Made by a program: the position numbers and the translations under genes. From positions 1 through 64,000 of the forward strand of contig CAYXCZ010000007.1 in NCBI GenBank assembly GCA_964463695.1: DNA of 64,000 nt. Direction: 5' to 3'. Below the pieces are notes generated by a model. That model was not told the origin of the DNA, did no database searches, and worked only from the letters and a program-made list of their open reading frames with translations. Positions 15,142-23,899 of this stretch are shown piece after piece; the stretch's first letter is position 1; each line of letters opens with the position of its first letter. The DNA comes from JALNZU01 sp964463695. GTDB lineage: Bacteria > Bacteroidota > Bacteroidia > Bacteroidales > F082.

Positions 15142-16914
15142 TTACTGCTTTTTAATGAGTTTCATCGTATAGACTTTTACCGCATCGGTTTTGTTTAAAT
15201 ATTCATCAATGCTTTGAGTAACATAATGATCAGGTAAAATACCGGTTTCATCAGGTAATGATAAAGCAAGCGACTCATGTGTATTGTTTGCCACGTAATA
15301 CATCAACTTTGTGTTTGACAACCGGCGGGTTGTCATTCCGGCAGAACAGAATTGATTTGAGCCAAGTTCTTCTCCTACAATAGTTCCAACGTTTAAATAT
15401 TTGACGATCGACATAAAATGACCTGTTGTCGAATTGCCGATTCCATCCATCATAAAATAGCTTTTCCCTTTAAACCGGTTTTCGAAAGGATAAACAACTT
15501 CTTCGCCTTCAATTTTTTCTTTTTTCCCTGCAAACTGCGCATTCGAATAATAGGTGAAAGGCTCGTCAACCAAATATTGAAGCAAATGAATACTAGCCGA
15601 TTGCGAACCTCCCCTGTTAAGTCTCACATCAACAACAAGGTTTTTCACTTCCTTTTTATTGATCTCATTAAAACTGCTGTCGATGAAACTTTTGAAGACC
15701 TCGAAATCGTTCCATCTGTAGTAATTGAATGAAGCTACGGTGAGTAAAGCAGTTTCATTATTGTCCAGATATTCCAACGACAAATTCTTTCCGGGAATAT
15801 CGAGCGACATATCAAAAAAAGGCTCTTCAATTGTTACAGCTTTATGTAGCAAAACGGGATGCTCTACTCCTTTAATGCCTACTTGGTAGCTTTCCGGAAA
15901 ACCAAGCGCATAGGGAATCATGGCAGCGTTCCATGTGTTAAAGAAATGGTTTTTAGTGGTTTGAATATAACCCTGCGAAGGGATATGATTGTAACCGTTA
16001 AGAATAATGTCAGACACAGCTATCCCATTAATACTTACAATCTCATCTTTTATCTTCACCTTATCGTCATTATTAAAGGGATTAACCACGAAGAACTTGT
16101 CGTTGACCCATCGGGTTTGCAGAGGGAATCGTGTTGAAAGTGGCAACATAGCAGCTTCATAATCAAAGCTTCCCATATTGGTGTGTGAACAATGTATGTT
16201 GGCAATTATTTCGCTGCAATGCCAGGCGAACTCTCCGTAAGTAGTGCTTTCGGTAATCAAGGCTTTCTTTGTTTCAATGGATTGCCAAAAAGCCTCCTGT
16301 GAAATGAATTTGAGCGCATTCGGATGCACTTTTAATAATGTGTTTCCCAACTGATCCAGGTCGGCCCTGTATTCCTTCACTGAATACCTTCTAAAAAACT
16401 TTTCAGCTGGTTTTTCTGATACTTTATCAGGAAATTTCATGCGATCAATCTGGTCTTCTGCATTAAAATTCCCAGGATCAAGAGCCAGTGACTTTTCGTA
16501 GTTGATCAACGAACGGTCTTTGTCATTATTTTGCAGGTATGCCTCACCCAAACTGTCGTAGGCATTGGATGAGTTTGGAAATTCTGCTACAATCAATTTA
16601 AATACCTCGATGGCTTCCAGCACTTTATTCTCCCAAAGATAGGAGTAGCCATACATTGTAAGTTCATCTTCGTTCCCAAAAGTATAAACATCAGCGCTGT
16701 CTTTTTTCAAACTATAATAAAGGCCGATCTGCTTTTCAATTGGCAGACGAGGGTTTTGTTTAAGCTTTTGTACAATGGAAATTCTTTTTACATTTTCAGC
16801 AGGTATTTTCGACTCATCCACCTTGGAAAGCGGCTGATTACTGATGCCGCAACCGCTAAGGCAACTGCAACTTAAAACGATCAAACAAAATATTTTTATG
16901 CCAATCCTGACCAT
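15142..16914 (-). CDS. S41-family peptidase lipoprotein with TPR region
   Basis: 590 residues. The signal ends in a lipobox (SCLSGCG), so the protein is lipid-anchored. Around residues 85-150 are TPR-like helices (LGEAYLQNNDKDRSLINYEKSLALDPGNF). The C-terminal half has the tail-specific-protease layout: a PDZ-like segment (DEIVSINGIAVSDI), then LVVDVRLNRGGS, the nucleophile region DGIGNSTTGHFMSIVKYL and VGEELGSNQFCSAGM. S41 enzymes cleave proteins near their C-termini in the periplasm. The classic catalytic Ser/Lys pair is not unambiguous here, so activity is uncertain. Confidence 0.8.
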   Translation of the reverse strand: MVRIGIKIFCLIVLSCSCLSGCGISNQPLSKVDESKIPAENVKRISIVQKLKQNPRLPIEKQIGLYYSLKKDSADVYTFGNEDELTMYGYSYLWENKVLEAIEVFKLIVAEFPNSSNAYDSLGEAYLQNNDKDRSLINYEKSLALDPGNFNAEDQIDRMKFPDKVSEKPAEKFFRRYSVKEYRADLDQLGNTLLKVHPNALKFISQEAFWQSIETKKALITESTTYGEFAWHCSEIIANIHCSHTNMGSFDYEAAMLPLSTRFPLQTRWVNDKFFVVNPFNNDDKVKIKDEIVSINGIAVSDIILNGYNHIPSQGYIQTTKNHFFNTWNAAMIPYALGFPESYQVGIKGVEHPVLLHKAVTIEEPFFDMSLDIPGKNLSLEYLDNNETALLTVASFNYYRWNDFEVFKSFIDSSFNEINKKEVKNLVVDVRLNRGGSQSASIHLLQYLVDEPFTYYSNAQFAGKKEKIEGEEVVYPFENRFKGKSYFMMDGIGNSTTGHFMSIVKYLNVGTIVGEELGSNQFCSAGMTTRRLSNTKLMYYVANNTHESLALSLPDETGILPDHYVTQSIDEYLNKTDAVKVYTMKLIKKQ

Positions 16915-17109
16915 ATCATTTTTTTGGTCAAAGATAGACGGATGACATTTGGTGGCATGTTAACAAAATCAAAATTTAGCGGAAACATTTTATGCTTTAT
17001 GCTTATCCATTCGATTTGCTGAAAAGTTATCGGATGTTCGGGCTGGTTTCACCCATCAGCTTTCTTGTACTTAATGTAAAAAGCTTTGTGCAGAATGGTA
17101 TTTCCGCAC

Positions 17110-17688
17110 TTATCTGAATTGCTTAGGTTTCTGGTTTTGGTCGGCAAGCTCAGTTATTTCAGTAATTCGTTTTTGTCTGGTCTCGGGTCGTTTGGCAAGG
17201 ACAAGCCACTGCAAAATGTTCCGCTTGTCTGACCTGCTTAGACCAGAGAAATAGTTCTTAGCGTTTGGTTTTTTCTGAAACTCATCATCCAGGTCTTGGG
17301 GAATGAGGAGTGCTTCGGCTTCGTCCAAAATTGTCCATGACCCATTTTGCTTCGCCTTTTCTATTGTTTCAAAGCCAGCATTAGTCATCAGACCTTCGTT
17401 AATTAGTCGTTCAACTTTCTCCTTGTTGATTCTCGACCAAACACTTTTGGTTTTTCGCTTGCTGAAAAATTGCATGAGTTTTTCTTCGTCCAAAGATTTA
17501 GCTTTGCTGTCGATCCAGCCAAAGCAAAGAGCTTCTTCAACTGCATCACTGTATTGCACAGTCGGCTTGTTGGATTTCTTTTTGTAATAAATGAGCCAGA
17601 CCGATTGTTTCGTATCATGGTTTTCATGAAGCCAATCGCGCCATTCCTGACGGTTTTTAGGATAAACTCTTTCAATCTCCTTTTCCAT
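17110..17688 (-). CDS. YdeI/OmpD-associated family protein
   Basis: About 193 residues from ATG 17688; the frame opens further at a TTG (17745) but the conserved part starts at VYPKNRQEWRDWLHENH. Family signatures are WLIYYKKKSNKPTVQYSDAV, ALCFGWIDSK and the C-terminal YFSGLSRSDKRNILQWLVLA and AKRPETRQKRI. The YdeI family is linked in some bacteria to stress or antimicrobial-peptide resistance, but no biochemical role is firmly known. It stands alone between unrelated genes. Confidence 0.85.
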   Translation of the reverse strand: MEKEIERVYPKNRQEWRDWLHENHDTKQSVWLIYYKKKSNKPTVQYSDAVEEALCFGWIDSKAKSLDEEKLMQFFSKRKTKSVWSRINKEKVERLINEGLMTNAGFETIEKAKQNGSWTILDEAEALLIPQDLDDEFQKKPNAKNYFSGLSRSDKRNILQWLVLAKRPETRQKRITEITELADQNQKPKQFR

Positions 17689-17821
17689 TTTTTTGCTTTT
17701 TGCTTTTTCGATCCTGCAAAATTCACTGATAAGACTGCAATCCAAGGCGTTGGCAAAAATCGTATAAAAACCGATCCGAAGCTCTTGTTATGGCAAATCA
17801 AGTCAACAAGCTGGGGGACTT

Positions 17822-18322
17822 TTACTTGTCCAGATAATTGCTTTGTGAAATTACAAAAATGTAATCATGTGATTCTACCGGGTTGGCCTTAAACTGAGTG
17901 GGCAAATCAAATTCCCGAATTAAATAAAGCCAGTTGGAATTCTCGTCAAACATGTTTTCAGCATATCCTGTCACTGTATCCGCAGAAAACATTAGTTCTA
18001 TTTCATTCCCATTGGTAGTGTTGATCTTAATTCCCACAAAAACTTTCTCAACCAGACTATTTGGCTGAACTTTCAAATCATGTGCGATATACAATTCTTC
18101 CTCAATGCCAGGTGCAATCTCAAAAATTGTATTTCGATAACCACCACCAAAATCCGAAAAATCATACAAATCGCCATTCAGATATTCAGCTTTTGGCAAC
18201 AATGTTAACCTCAATGTTGATTCCGTTTCATTTTTTAACAAAATTCTTTCCTGAAAATGTGTTTTCTCCTTACACGAATAAAAAAGCCCCATCAACAAAA
18301 AAACACCAATCAGCTGTCTCAT
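17822..18322 (-). CDS. Small lipoprotein of unknown function
   Basis: 166 residues with a lipobox (LFYSCKEK, Cys near residue 17). The mature part looks all-beta, with many alternating strands such as STLRLTLLPKAEYL, GIEEELYIAHDL and KVFVGIKINTT. I do not recognise a family. Same strand as the upstream VIT1-like gene but separated by about 210 bases. Confidence 0.65.
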   Translation of the reverse strand: MRQLIGVFLLMGLFYSCKEKTHFQERILLKNETESTLRLTLLPKAEYLNGDLYDFSDFGGGYRNTIFEIAPGIEEELYIAHDLKVQPNSLVEKVFVGIKINTTNGNEIELMFSADTVTGYAENMFDENSNWLYLIREFDLPTQFKANPVESHDYIFVISQSNYLDK

Positions 18323-18535
18323 AATTTCATATTTACAATTTATAGAATTTTGTCTTGTTAAACCATCTTCAATCTAAACTTCTGCAGATTATTAAAGTTT
18401 TCATCCATCGAAAACTTCGCTCAACCTTTCTGAAAAAATTATCAAAATCCATCAATTATCTGAATTACTGATTGTTACGCAAAACAGTTCTTATTAAGGG
18501 AAATACAGGAGGCTCATTTCAAATGAATTCTATAA

Positions 18536-19243
18536 TCATACGCTCACACCAAAAATATATCCAACCAAAGCCGATAAGCCCATTGCAATAGAACCCCATA
18601 CTGTAATTCGAAATATTGCTTTTTTTACACTTGACCCGCCCGTTTTTGCTGAGGCCGCTCCTAAAACGATAAGAAAAATGATAGTGAAGGCATATAGCCA
18701 ATATTCCATTCCCTTCAGAGGTGTAAAGAGTATAACCAAAAGTGGCAATACACCACCCACAGTGAATGAGGCTCCTGATGCTATCGCGGCTTGTATTGGG
18801 TGCGCCTGACTAAGCTCAGTGATACCTAACTCTTCCCTGATGTGAGCCCCCAAAGCATCCTTCTCGGTCAGCTCCATGGCAACTTGCTGTGCTGTTTCTT
18901 TTTTTAGCCCCCTTTTTTCAAAGATTTGGGCTAAAATATTCAACTCAGTTTCGGGCATCTCTTTGAGTTCCTGTTTCTCCCGTTCGATGTCAGCCTTTTC
19001 TGTGTCAGTTTGCGAACTCACAGAAACATATTCACCGGCAGCCATTGATAATGCACCTGCAACAAGTCCTGCTACAGTAGCTAAAACTATTGGTTCACGT
19101 GTTGAACTCGCAGCAGCAACACCTATCGCAAGACTGGAGACAGAAATTATTCCGTCGTTTGCCCCCAAAACAGCAGCTCGCAACCAATTGCTCCGGTTAA
19201 TGAAATGGTTATCAAGGTAATTGTCTATTGTAACATTTTTCAT
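18536..19243 (-). CDS. VIT1/CCC1-family transporter
   Basis: 235 residues. The N-terminal segment has NRSNWLRAAVLGANDGIISVSSL, the hallmark first transmembrane helix of vacuolar iron transporter homologues, followed by GLVAGALSMAAGEYVSVSSQ, a charged cytoplasmic helix region (about 80-140, rich in Glu), then three C-terminal membrane segments. The family moves Fe2+ or Mn2+ out of the cytoplasm by proton antiport. The Glu-rich middle segment is where metal binding is known in homologues. No metal-responsive regulator is adjacent. Confidence 0.92.
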   Translation of the reverse strand: MKNVTIDNYLDNHFINRSNWLRAAVLGANDGIISVSSLAIGVAAASSTREPIVLATVAGLVAGALSMAAGEYVSVSSQTDTEKADIEREKQELKEMPETELNILAQIFEKRGLKKETAQQVAMELTEKDALGAHIREELGITELSQAHPIQAAIASGASFTVGGVLPLLVILFTPLKGMEYWLYAFTIIFLIVLGAASAKTGGSSVKKAIFRITVWGSIAMGLSALVGYIFGVSV

Positions 19244-19695
19244 TTTTCTTCTGTGTGTTCGATAACTTTTGCCGTAGCATATTAAAATCCAACCATTGAT
19301 ACATATTCTAATGAATACATTGGTTGATGCCTTGGGCTTAAGTTAAAATTACCTATCAAAAGTAACCAATTGTTTAGGAATCAAGTCATTTAATTATCTC
19401 AAATTCTTTGACTAGTGAGTAAGTATAAACTTTGTTTATGATGCTATCAAAATAAAGCCCAACAAACTTGTCCCTTAAGTTTTATGCTAAAAGTCAAAAT
19501 TCAGAATATAAATAACTGGATATAAATGCTTTGAACTACGTCACGATTGAAATCGTTACATAATTCCTGAACTGAATGATCTGTTTTAAAAAAAGAAAAA
19601 AGTGATTTCAATCTTTACTACACATAAAAACTGTCTTTTGCGAAATGAATCTCTACCCTGACGAAAGGAAAAGCGTAATTTTGCATAAAAATCCT
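19244..19695. other. Gap without a recognised gene
   Basis: AT-rich sequence between the divergent transporter and S4-domain genes. A weak inverted similarity (CCAACCATTGATACATATTC against GAATACATTGGTTG, 19291-19326) is the only structure noted. The frame of the next gene can be read from 19645, but those residues are not conserved-looking. Confidence 0.4.
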
Positions 19696-19914
19696 ATGAA
19701 AACATTCGAACTCAGCGGCCACGATTACATTCCACTCAACCAGTTTTTAAAACTCCTGAACCTGGCCGAAAGCGGTGGTGACGCCAATCAGGTCATTGTT
19801 TCGGGACAGGTAATGGTGAATGGCAAAACCGAATTTCAAAAGCGAAAAAAGCTTTTTGCCGGGGACAAGGTAATTTTCCGGGGACAGGAAATCAGCATTG
19901 TTGCTGAGGAGTGA
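19696..19914 (+). CDS. Small S4-domain RNA-binding protein
   Basis: About 72 residues from ATG 19696 (an upstream in-frame ATG at 19645 adds an unlikely tail). The sequence YIPLNQFLKLLNLAESGGDA, then VIVSGQVMVNGKTEFQKRKK and LFAGDKVIFRGQEISIV, is the compact S4 fold found in YaaA/RlbA-like stand-alone proteins associated with ribosomes or structured RNA. No fused enzyme domain is present. Confidence 0.88.
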   Translation: MKTFELSGHDYIPLNQFLKLLNLAESGGDANQVIVSGQVMVNGKTEFQKRKKLFAGDKVIFRGQEISIVAEE

Positions 19915-20093
19915 AACATAAATCTCACAAAGTTTTTACTCATTCTCAAAACAAATTTCTACAGGACGCTTCTCCTCAAACAGGCTAATAAAGTGATTGT
20001 AGAAGTTTGTTAGCAAGGCTTAAGCACTATATGGTTCACAAACTATTGAGGAATTTGTATCCCATCAATGTGAGACCGCAATGTAACAATAGC

Positions 20094-20342
20094 TTAAAAA
20101 TCAAACAATTCGCCTAAAAGGCCTTTTTTCTTTTTATAATGATATTCCCGATCCGAAGGGTAGTCACGTTTTTCGGTGTAACGATCTGTTTGATTGACTC
20201 TTGCAGCAGGAGCAGAACGCTCAATAATTTTATCAAGTTCACCGCGGTCAAGCCAAACTCCACGACAGTCAGGACAGTAGTCAATTTCGATGCCACTACG
20301 GTCGGTCATAACCAGATTTACATTACAATTTGGACATTTCAT
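20094..20342 (-). CDS. Zinc-ribbon (TFIIB-type) small protein
   Basis: 82 residues. Two Cys pairs (MKCPNCNV and IDYCPDCRGVW) frame a zinc ribbon; WLDRGELDKIIE follows, as in the zf-TFIIB family of small bacterial proteins. The C-terminal half is basic and disordered, ending KKKKGLLGELFDF. It lies 18 bases after a coiled-coil lipoprotein gene on the same strand. Function is unknown. Confidence 0.85.
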   Translation of the reverse strand: MKCPNCNVNLVMTDRSGIEIDYCPDCRGVWLDRGELDKIIERSAPAARVNQTDRYTEKRDYPSDREYHYKKKKGLLGELFDF

Positions 20343-20360
20343 AATTTACTCCTTTGCTAT

Positions 20361-20654
20361 TTAATTTAACAATTTTTCCAGGGATTCTATCTTCTCATTT
20401 GAAATGGAATCAAGTCTCGAAGAGGACTTATTGATTAACGAATCTAATTTCTTTACTTTATCACTTTCCAGGTTAATGAGCGAATCAAGGGCAAGCACCT
20501 TATCAACTTCCTTATTTACCAGCGAATCCAGCGACTCGGCTTTTTTCTTCAAGTCGTTGAGATTATTTTCAACTTCCCTTTTTAAATCACCACAAGAAGA
20601 TAAAGAAATAAAAACAAGAAGCAGCACTACAAAATTTCTAATTGAATTTTTCAT
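20361..20654 (-). CDS. Small coiled-coil lipoprotein with internal repeats
   Basis: 97 residues. Lipobox SLSSCGD (Cys near residue 22). The mature chain is almost wholly helical with four to five degenerate 11-14-residue units of the form xxLDSLxNxExDKVxxLDSLIN. The layout recalls Lpp-like or YgdI-like tethering lipoproteins, a long helix anchored in a membrane, but there is no terminal Lys typical of Lpp. Precedes the zinc-ribbon gene by 18 bases; probable two-gene transcript. Confidence 0.7.
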   Translation of the reverse strand: MKNSIRNFVVLLLVFISLSSCGDLKREVENNLNDLKKKAESLDSLVNKEVDKVLALDSLINLESDKVKKLDSLINKSSSRLDSISNEKIESLEKLLN

Positions 20655-20948
20655 CTTTTTCTTTTTATAACAATCACTGCTTATGTTTGTTTTATGTGCT
20701 TGAAAAAAATAATTGAATGTAATTTCCTTAGAGTAGCTATTTTTTTAAAATTTAGCGTAATTCAAAATATTGATAACATGATTGATTTGAAATCGATTGG
20801 ATGAAGAATCAAGCCAGAATTGTAAATGCTTCTTAATCAACAATTTTTCATAACGTAAAAAAACATTTTAAATAATATTCCATTCTTTCTTCACACACTT
20901 TAACCTTTGGCCTCCGCCCTTTCTTCTTATTTTTGTAAAAAAATTCAT

Positions 20949-22739
20949 ATGTCAAGCTTTCGCACCGAAGCCGAACTTTTATCCTGGTATCAGGAACAAA
21001 TCGTGAAACAAACAGCAACACTGCATCACCTTAACCATAGAATCAGCCTGTTTTCATGGCTGCGGCTGACGAGTTTTATCCTGCTGCTTGGTTTCATTAC
21101 ACTATTTGCTTTGCGCGAAAATCTTCTTTTCCTTTTTCTGTCGGTTGGTGCTTTTGTTGCCCTTATTTTTTTGATAGTCGTCCACCAACGACTCTACCGC
21201 CGGCGCGACTCAAGCACTACGCTTATGAGTATTCTACAAAACGAGCTCGACAGCATTCATGGTATCGGCAATTTCTATTCTGATGGTCAAGCCTTTGCAC
21301 AACGACTTCCCTTTGCCGACGACCTCGATCTTTTTGGAAAATACTCCCTTTTTCATCACCTCAACCGATGTACAACAAGTTTTGGTCAGGATTTACTGGC
21401 AGAAGCCCTTGTAACCGGCGCAAGGGAAAAACAGCGCATACTTTTGCTTCAGGAAGCTGTCGCTGAACTATCAGTTGACATGTCGTTTAATCAGGAGATA
21501 CAGCGTCTTTTCGTCCAGGCTTATGCGGAGCGTGACCATCAGGAACCCCGAAGTTCCAAAGAGTTCCTGCGGCTTTTTGCCAACAAGGCATACAAAATAG
21601 CCTCATGGCTTTTGCCCGCAACCACATTGCTAGCCTTGCTTGTGGTTATTTTTACCGGTGTCTCATCCTTGTTTGTAATTTTCAGCACCTTTTCGCTGCT
21701 GGCTGCCTTTGCACAAAACAGAAAAATGATGCTGCTGGCCGAAGAAACTTCAGGAATAGGACATTCCATCAAAGCATACAGCGAAGCACTCAGGCTGCTC
21801 AAAACAAGAAACAACCATTCCTCAATTTTACAGCAAATGGAAGGACAGGCCAACGAAGCCATTGAAGCCTTAAAGGAGCTGGGAAAAATAGCAGAATGGT
21901 TCGATCGCCGTGCCAATATTTTACTCTATGTTGCTGGAAATACACTATTTGCTTACGACCTGCAGCTGGCGCTGCGCTACGAAAACTGGAAGAGTCGCAA
22001 TTTCGCTCAGATGGAGGAATGGCTTATGACTACCGGTCGCCTCGAAATGCTGATTAGTCTTGCTGTCTTCCGGCACAATCACCCTGATTTCTGTACACCA
22101 GAAATTTCAGATGATGTCAAAATTAAAGCCAACAGTCTGGGCCATCCTTTGATACAACATAAAAAACGCATCAATAACGACATTAACCTTCAGATTGATC
22201 CCAGGATTGTACTTGTAACGGGCAGCAATATGTCGGGAAAGAGCACCTGGTTGCGCACACTCGGCCTGAATGTGATCCTGGCCCAGACAGGGGCAGTTGT
22301 TTGTGCTAACTCATTCATATGGAAGCCAATGCCTGTACTCAGTTCCTTGCGGCAGACCGATTCGTTGCATGAAAACACCTCGCTTTTTATGAATGAACTA
22401 TTGCAGTTGAAGTTTATTCTGGATGCGGCTTCTAAACCGTTACCCTGCCTCATATTACTTGATGAGGTGCTGAGAGGCACAAATTCGGATGATAAATACA
22501 GCGGATCGGAAGCCCTGATCAGAAGACTTTCTAAAAGTAACAGCATTGTTGTGATGGCTACCCATGACCTTAAACTGAGTAAACTGGAACACGAGTTGAA
22601 CAACCGTGTTACAAATCATTGTTTTGAAAGTCACATCATTGATGGACAGTTAATCTTCGATTACAAAATACGGTCCGGCGTTGCTGTCAATCGCAATGCG
22701 ACATGGCTGATGCAGGACATGGGAATCATCGAAATTTAA
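20949..22739 (+). CDS. MutS-like ATPase with N-terminal membrane segments
   Basis: About 596 residues from ATG 20949. Residues 40-85 contain two hydrophobic segments (LTSFILLLGFITLFAL, LLFLFLSVGAFVALIFLIVV), and another pair lies near 210-250. The C-terminal third is the MutS ATPase: Walker A TGSNMSGKSTWLRTLG, Walker B CLILLDEVLRGTNSDD and the switch MATHDLKL. The middle carries MutS lever-like helices. It lacks the mismatch-recognition domain of MutS1. Membrane association suggests a role other than classical mismatch repair. It stands alone on the plus strand. Confidence 0.9.
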   Translation: MSSFRTEAELLSWYQEQIVKQTATLHHLNHRISLFSWLRLTSFILLLGFITLFALRENLLFLFLSVGAFVALIFLIVVHQRLYRRRDSSTTLMSILQNELDSIHGIGNFYSDGQAFAQRLPFADDLDLFGKYSLFHHLNRCTTSFGQDLLAEALVTGAREKQRILLLQEAVAELSVDMSFNQEIQRLFVQAYAERDHQEPRSSKEFLRLFANKAYKIASWLLPATTLLALLVVIFTGVSSLFVIFSTFSLLAAFAQNRKMMLLAEETSGIGHSIKAYSEALRLLKTRNNHSSILQQMEGQANEAIEALKELGKIAEWFDRRANILLYVAGNTLFAYDLQLALRYENWKSRNFAQMEEWLMTTGRLEMLISLAVFRHNHPDFCTPEISDDVKIKANSLGHPLIQHKKRINNDINLQIDPRIVLVTGSNMSGKSTWLRTLGLNVILAQTGAVVCANSFIWKPMPVLSSLRQTDSLHENTSLFMNELLQLKFILDAASKPLPCLILLDEVLRGTNSDDKYSGSEALIRRLSKSNSIVVMATHDLKLSKLEHELNNRVTNHCFESHIIDGQLIFDYKIRSGVAVNRNATWLMQDMGIIEI

Positions 22740-22828
22740 TGATACTTTTCTAATCAGGCACCACGCCAAATGAAAACTCCTACGTTTAAAAGAGTGAGTA
22801 ATAAATTGAAAAAGAAAAAAAGCGTTGT

Positions 22829-23011
22829 TTAACCTGCCAAGGATTTAAAAAGTTCAAAGACGAGAAATGCCGGCCATACCAGCGCTTTAAGAAATCCAAC
22901 AACACCGCCCCAAAAACCTGTTGCAGTAGAAATAAAATACACCGCTGCTCCAATAAGTCCAAGGCCATAAACTGCACTTTGATGTGCGCCTTTGTGTAAA
23001 TCATCTTTCAT
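22829..23011 (-). CDS. Small two-helix membrane protein
   Basis: 60 residues: a short polar start (MKDDLHKGAHQSAVYG), then two hydrophobic stretches, GLGLIGAAVYFISTATGF and GFLKALVWPAFLVFELF. The sequence resembles short membrane proteins found in many anaerobes with the same VYGLGLIGA and ALVWPAFLVYE pattern; function unknown. An overlapping ORF in another frame (22786-23004) is rejected because this frame carries the conserved pattern. Confidence 0.7.
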   Translation of the reverse strand: MKDDLHKGAHQSAVYGLGLIGAAVYFISTATGFWGGVVGFLKALVWPAFLVFELFKSLAG

Positions 23012-23074
23012 AGGGTAAAAAGAATTATTAGGTGAATAATAAACATAAGTTTTATTCTATTGTTATTCAATCAT

Positions 23075-23764
23075 TTAACCACTTTTACTTATTCTCTCCA
23101 GCATAACTTTGTTTAAAAGGGAGTAGGTTTTCCCTTTAACAGAAATTAGTCCGTCATTTTTAAACTTCGCCAGTGAGCGTGCCACACTTTCACGCCTTGC
23201 ATGTACAAAATCACCGAAGTCATTTCCACTCAAAGGCATTTGAAAGTTATCACTTCCATATAATTCATTTGAAAGAAACAGCAACGCATCAGCAACTCTG
23301 CCATGAATCTGCTTTTGTGACTGATTGATTGTCCGGTCAAAAAAGGAGAGTTCGTCCTGGCAAAGGTTATTGATGATTTCATTTGCAAATTTTCCATTTA
23401 AAAGTATCAATTTTCGAAAGATATCTGTTGCAATAAAACAGATGTGGGAGGTTTCAAGAGCTGTTGCCGTATATTGGTTGACTTTGTTCCCCAAAACCGT
23501 TGGAATACCAATATATTGAGGCGGCTTAATGATTTTCAGTATTTGATCCTTTGAGGGCCCGTTCTTGTGAATTTTTATAAGCCCCGACTTTACATAGGAA
23601 ACGCTGGCATGTGGAGTCCCTTCGCGAAATATGGCCTCATTGCGCTGAAAGACAGAACCGGAACAATTTGTTTGAAGAATCATGAGTTCATCTCCATCAA
23701 GCACTTCAACAGCGCATGATTTGAAACGACAGGTTTCACAATTTGTCTTCTCCAATTGCCTCAT
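23075..23764 (-). CDS. FNR-type iron-sulfur Crp/Fnr family regulator
   Basis: 229 residues from ATG 23764 (TTG 23782 is an alternative). Three N-terminal cysteines (C9, C12, C17) precede a cyclic-nucleotide-like beta-roll, and a fourth (C109) sits in ALETSHICFIA, which aligns with the E. coli FNR segment carrying C122. Together these match the four ligands of the oxygen-labile [4Fe-4S] cluster. The recognition helix (R191-E192-S-V-A-R196) has the CRP-like R-E-x3-R contacts that read GTGA. Two GTGAT-N4-ATCAC palindromes lie at its own promoter. It probably senses oxygen or NO and autoregulates. Confidence 0.88.
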   Translation of the reverse strand: MRQLEKTNCETCRFKSCAVEVLDGDELMILQTNCSGSVFQRNEAIFREGTPHASVSYVKSGLIKIHKNGPSKDQILKIIKPPQYIGIPTVLGNKVNQYTATALETSHICFIATDIFRKLILLNGKFANEIINNLCQDELSFFDRTINQSQKQIHGRVADALLFLSNELYGSDNFQMPLSGNDFGDFVHARRESVARSLAKFKNDGLISVKGKTYSLLNKVMLERISKSG

Positions 23765-23787
23765 TTCGATTATTTTGACCAATGCAA

Positions 23788-23795
23788 CAAAGATA
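23788..23795 (-). promoter_or_regulatory. Promoter -7 element for the FNR-type gene
   Basis: On the minus strand this reads TATCTTTG, a perfect Bacteroidota TAnnTTTG -7 box, 24 bases upstream of the ATG. No clear TTTG -33 box is at the usual distance; the first operator palindrome covers that position. Confidence 0.55.
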
Positions 23796-23804
23796 AAAAT
23801 ATTC

Positions 23805-23818
23805 GTGATTTAAATCAC
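23805..23818. promoter_or_regulatory. FNR/CRP-type operator 1
   Basis: GTGATTTAAATCAC is a perfect palindrome of the form GTGAT-N4-ATCAC, between the CRP (TGTGA-N6-TCACA) and FNR (TTGAT-N4-ATCAA) consensus. It overlaps the expected -33 region of the regulator gene. Confidence 0.75.
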
Positions 23819-23826
23819 TTAAAAAG

Positions 23827-23842
23827 TGTGATTTAGATCACA
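23827..23842. promoter_or_regulatory. FNR/CRP-type operator 2
   Basis: TGTGATTTAGATCACA is a full TGTGA-N6-TCACA palindrome, centred 23 bases (about two helical turns) from operator 1. From here it lies roughly 54 bases upstream of the estimated start of the divergent transcript. Confidence 0.78.
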
Positions 23843-23874
23843 ATTTGATCGGTTGATAAGCTCTTTTTCGAACG

Positions 23875-23882
23875 TACATTTG
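23875..23882 (+). promoter_or_regulatory. Promoter -7 element for the divergent small gene
   Basis: TACATTTG matches TAnnTTTG, 17 bases before the ATG at 23900. A GTTG at 23852-23855 lies 19 bases upstream as a weak -33 element. Confidence 0.5.
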
Positions 23883-23899
23883 TTACAAATTATAACGTC

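Noticed and set aside
22786..23004. 72-codon minus-strand ORF overlapping the small membrane protein
   Set aside because: The 60-codon frame has the conserved membrane pattern; this one has none.
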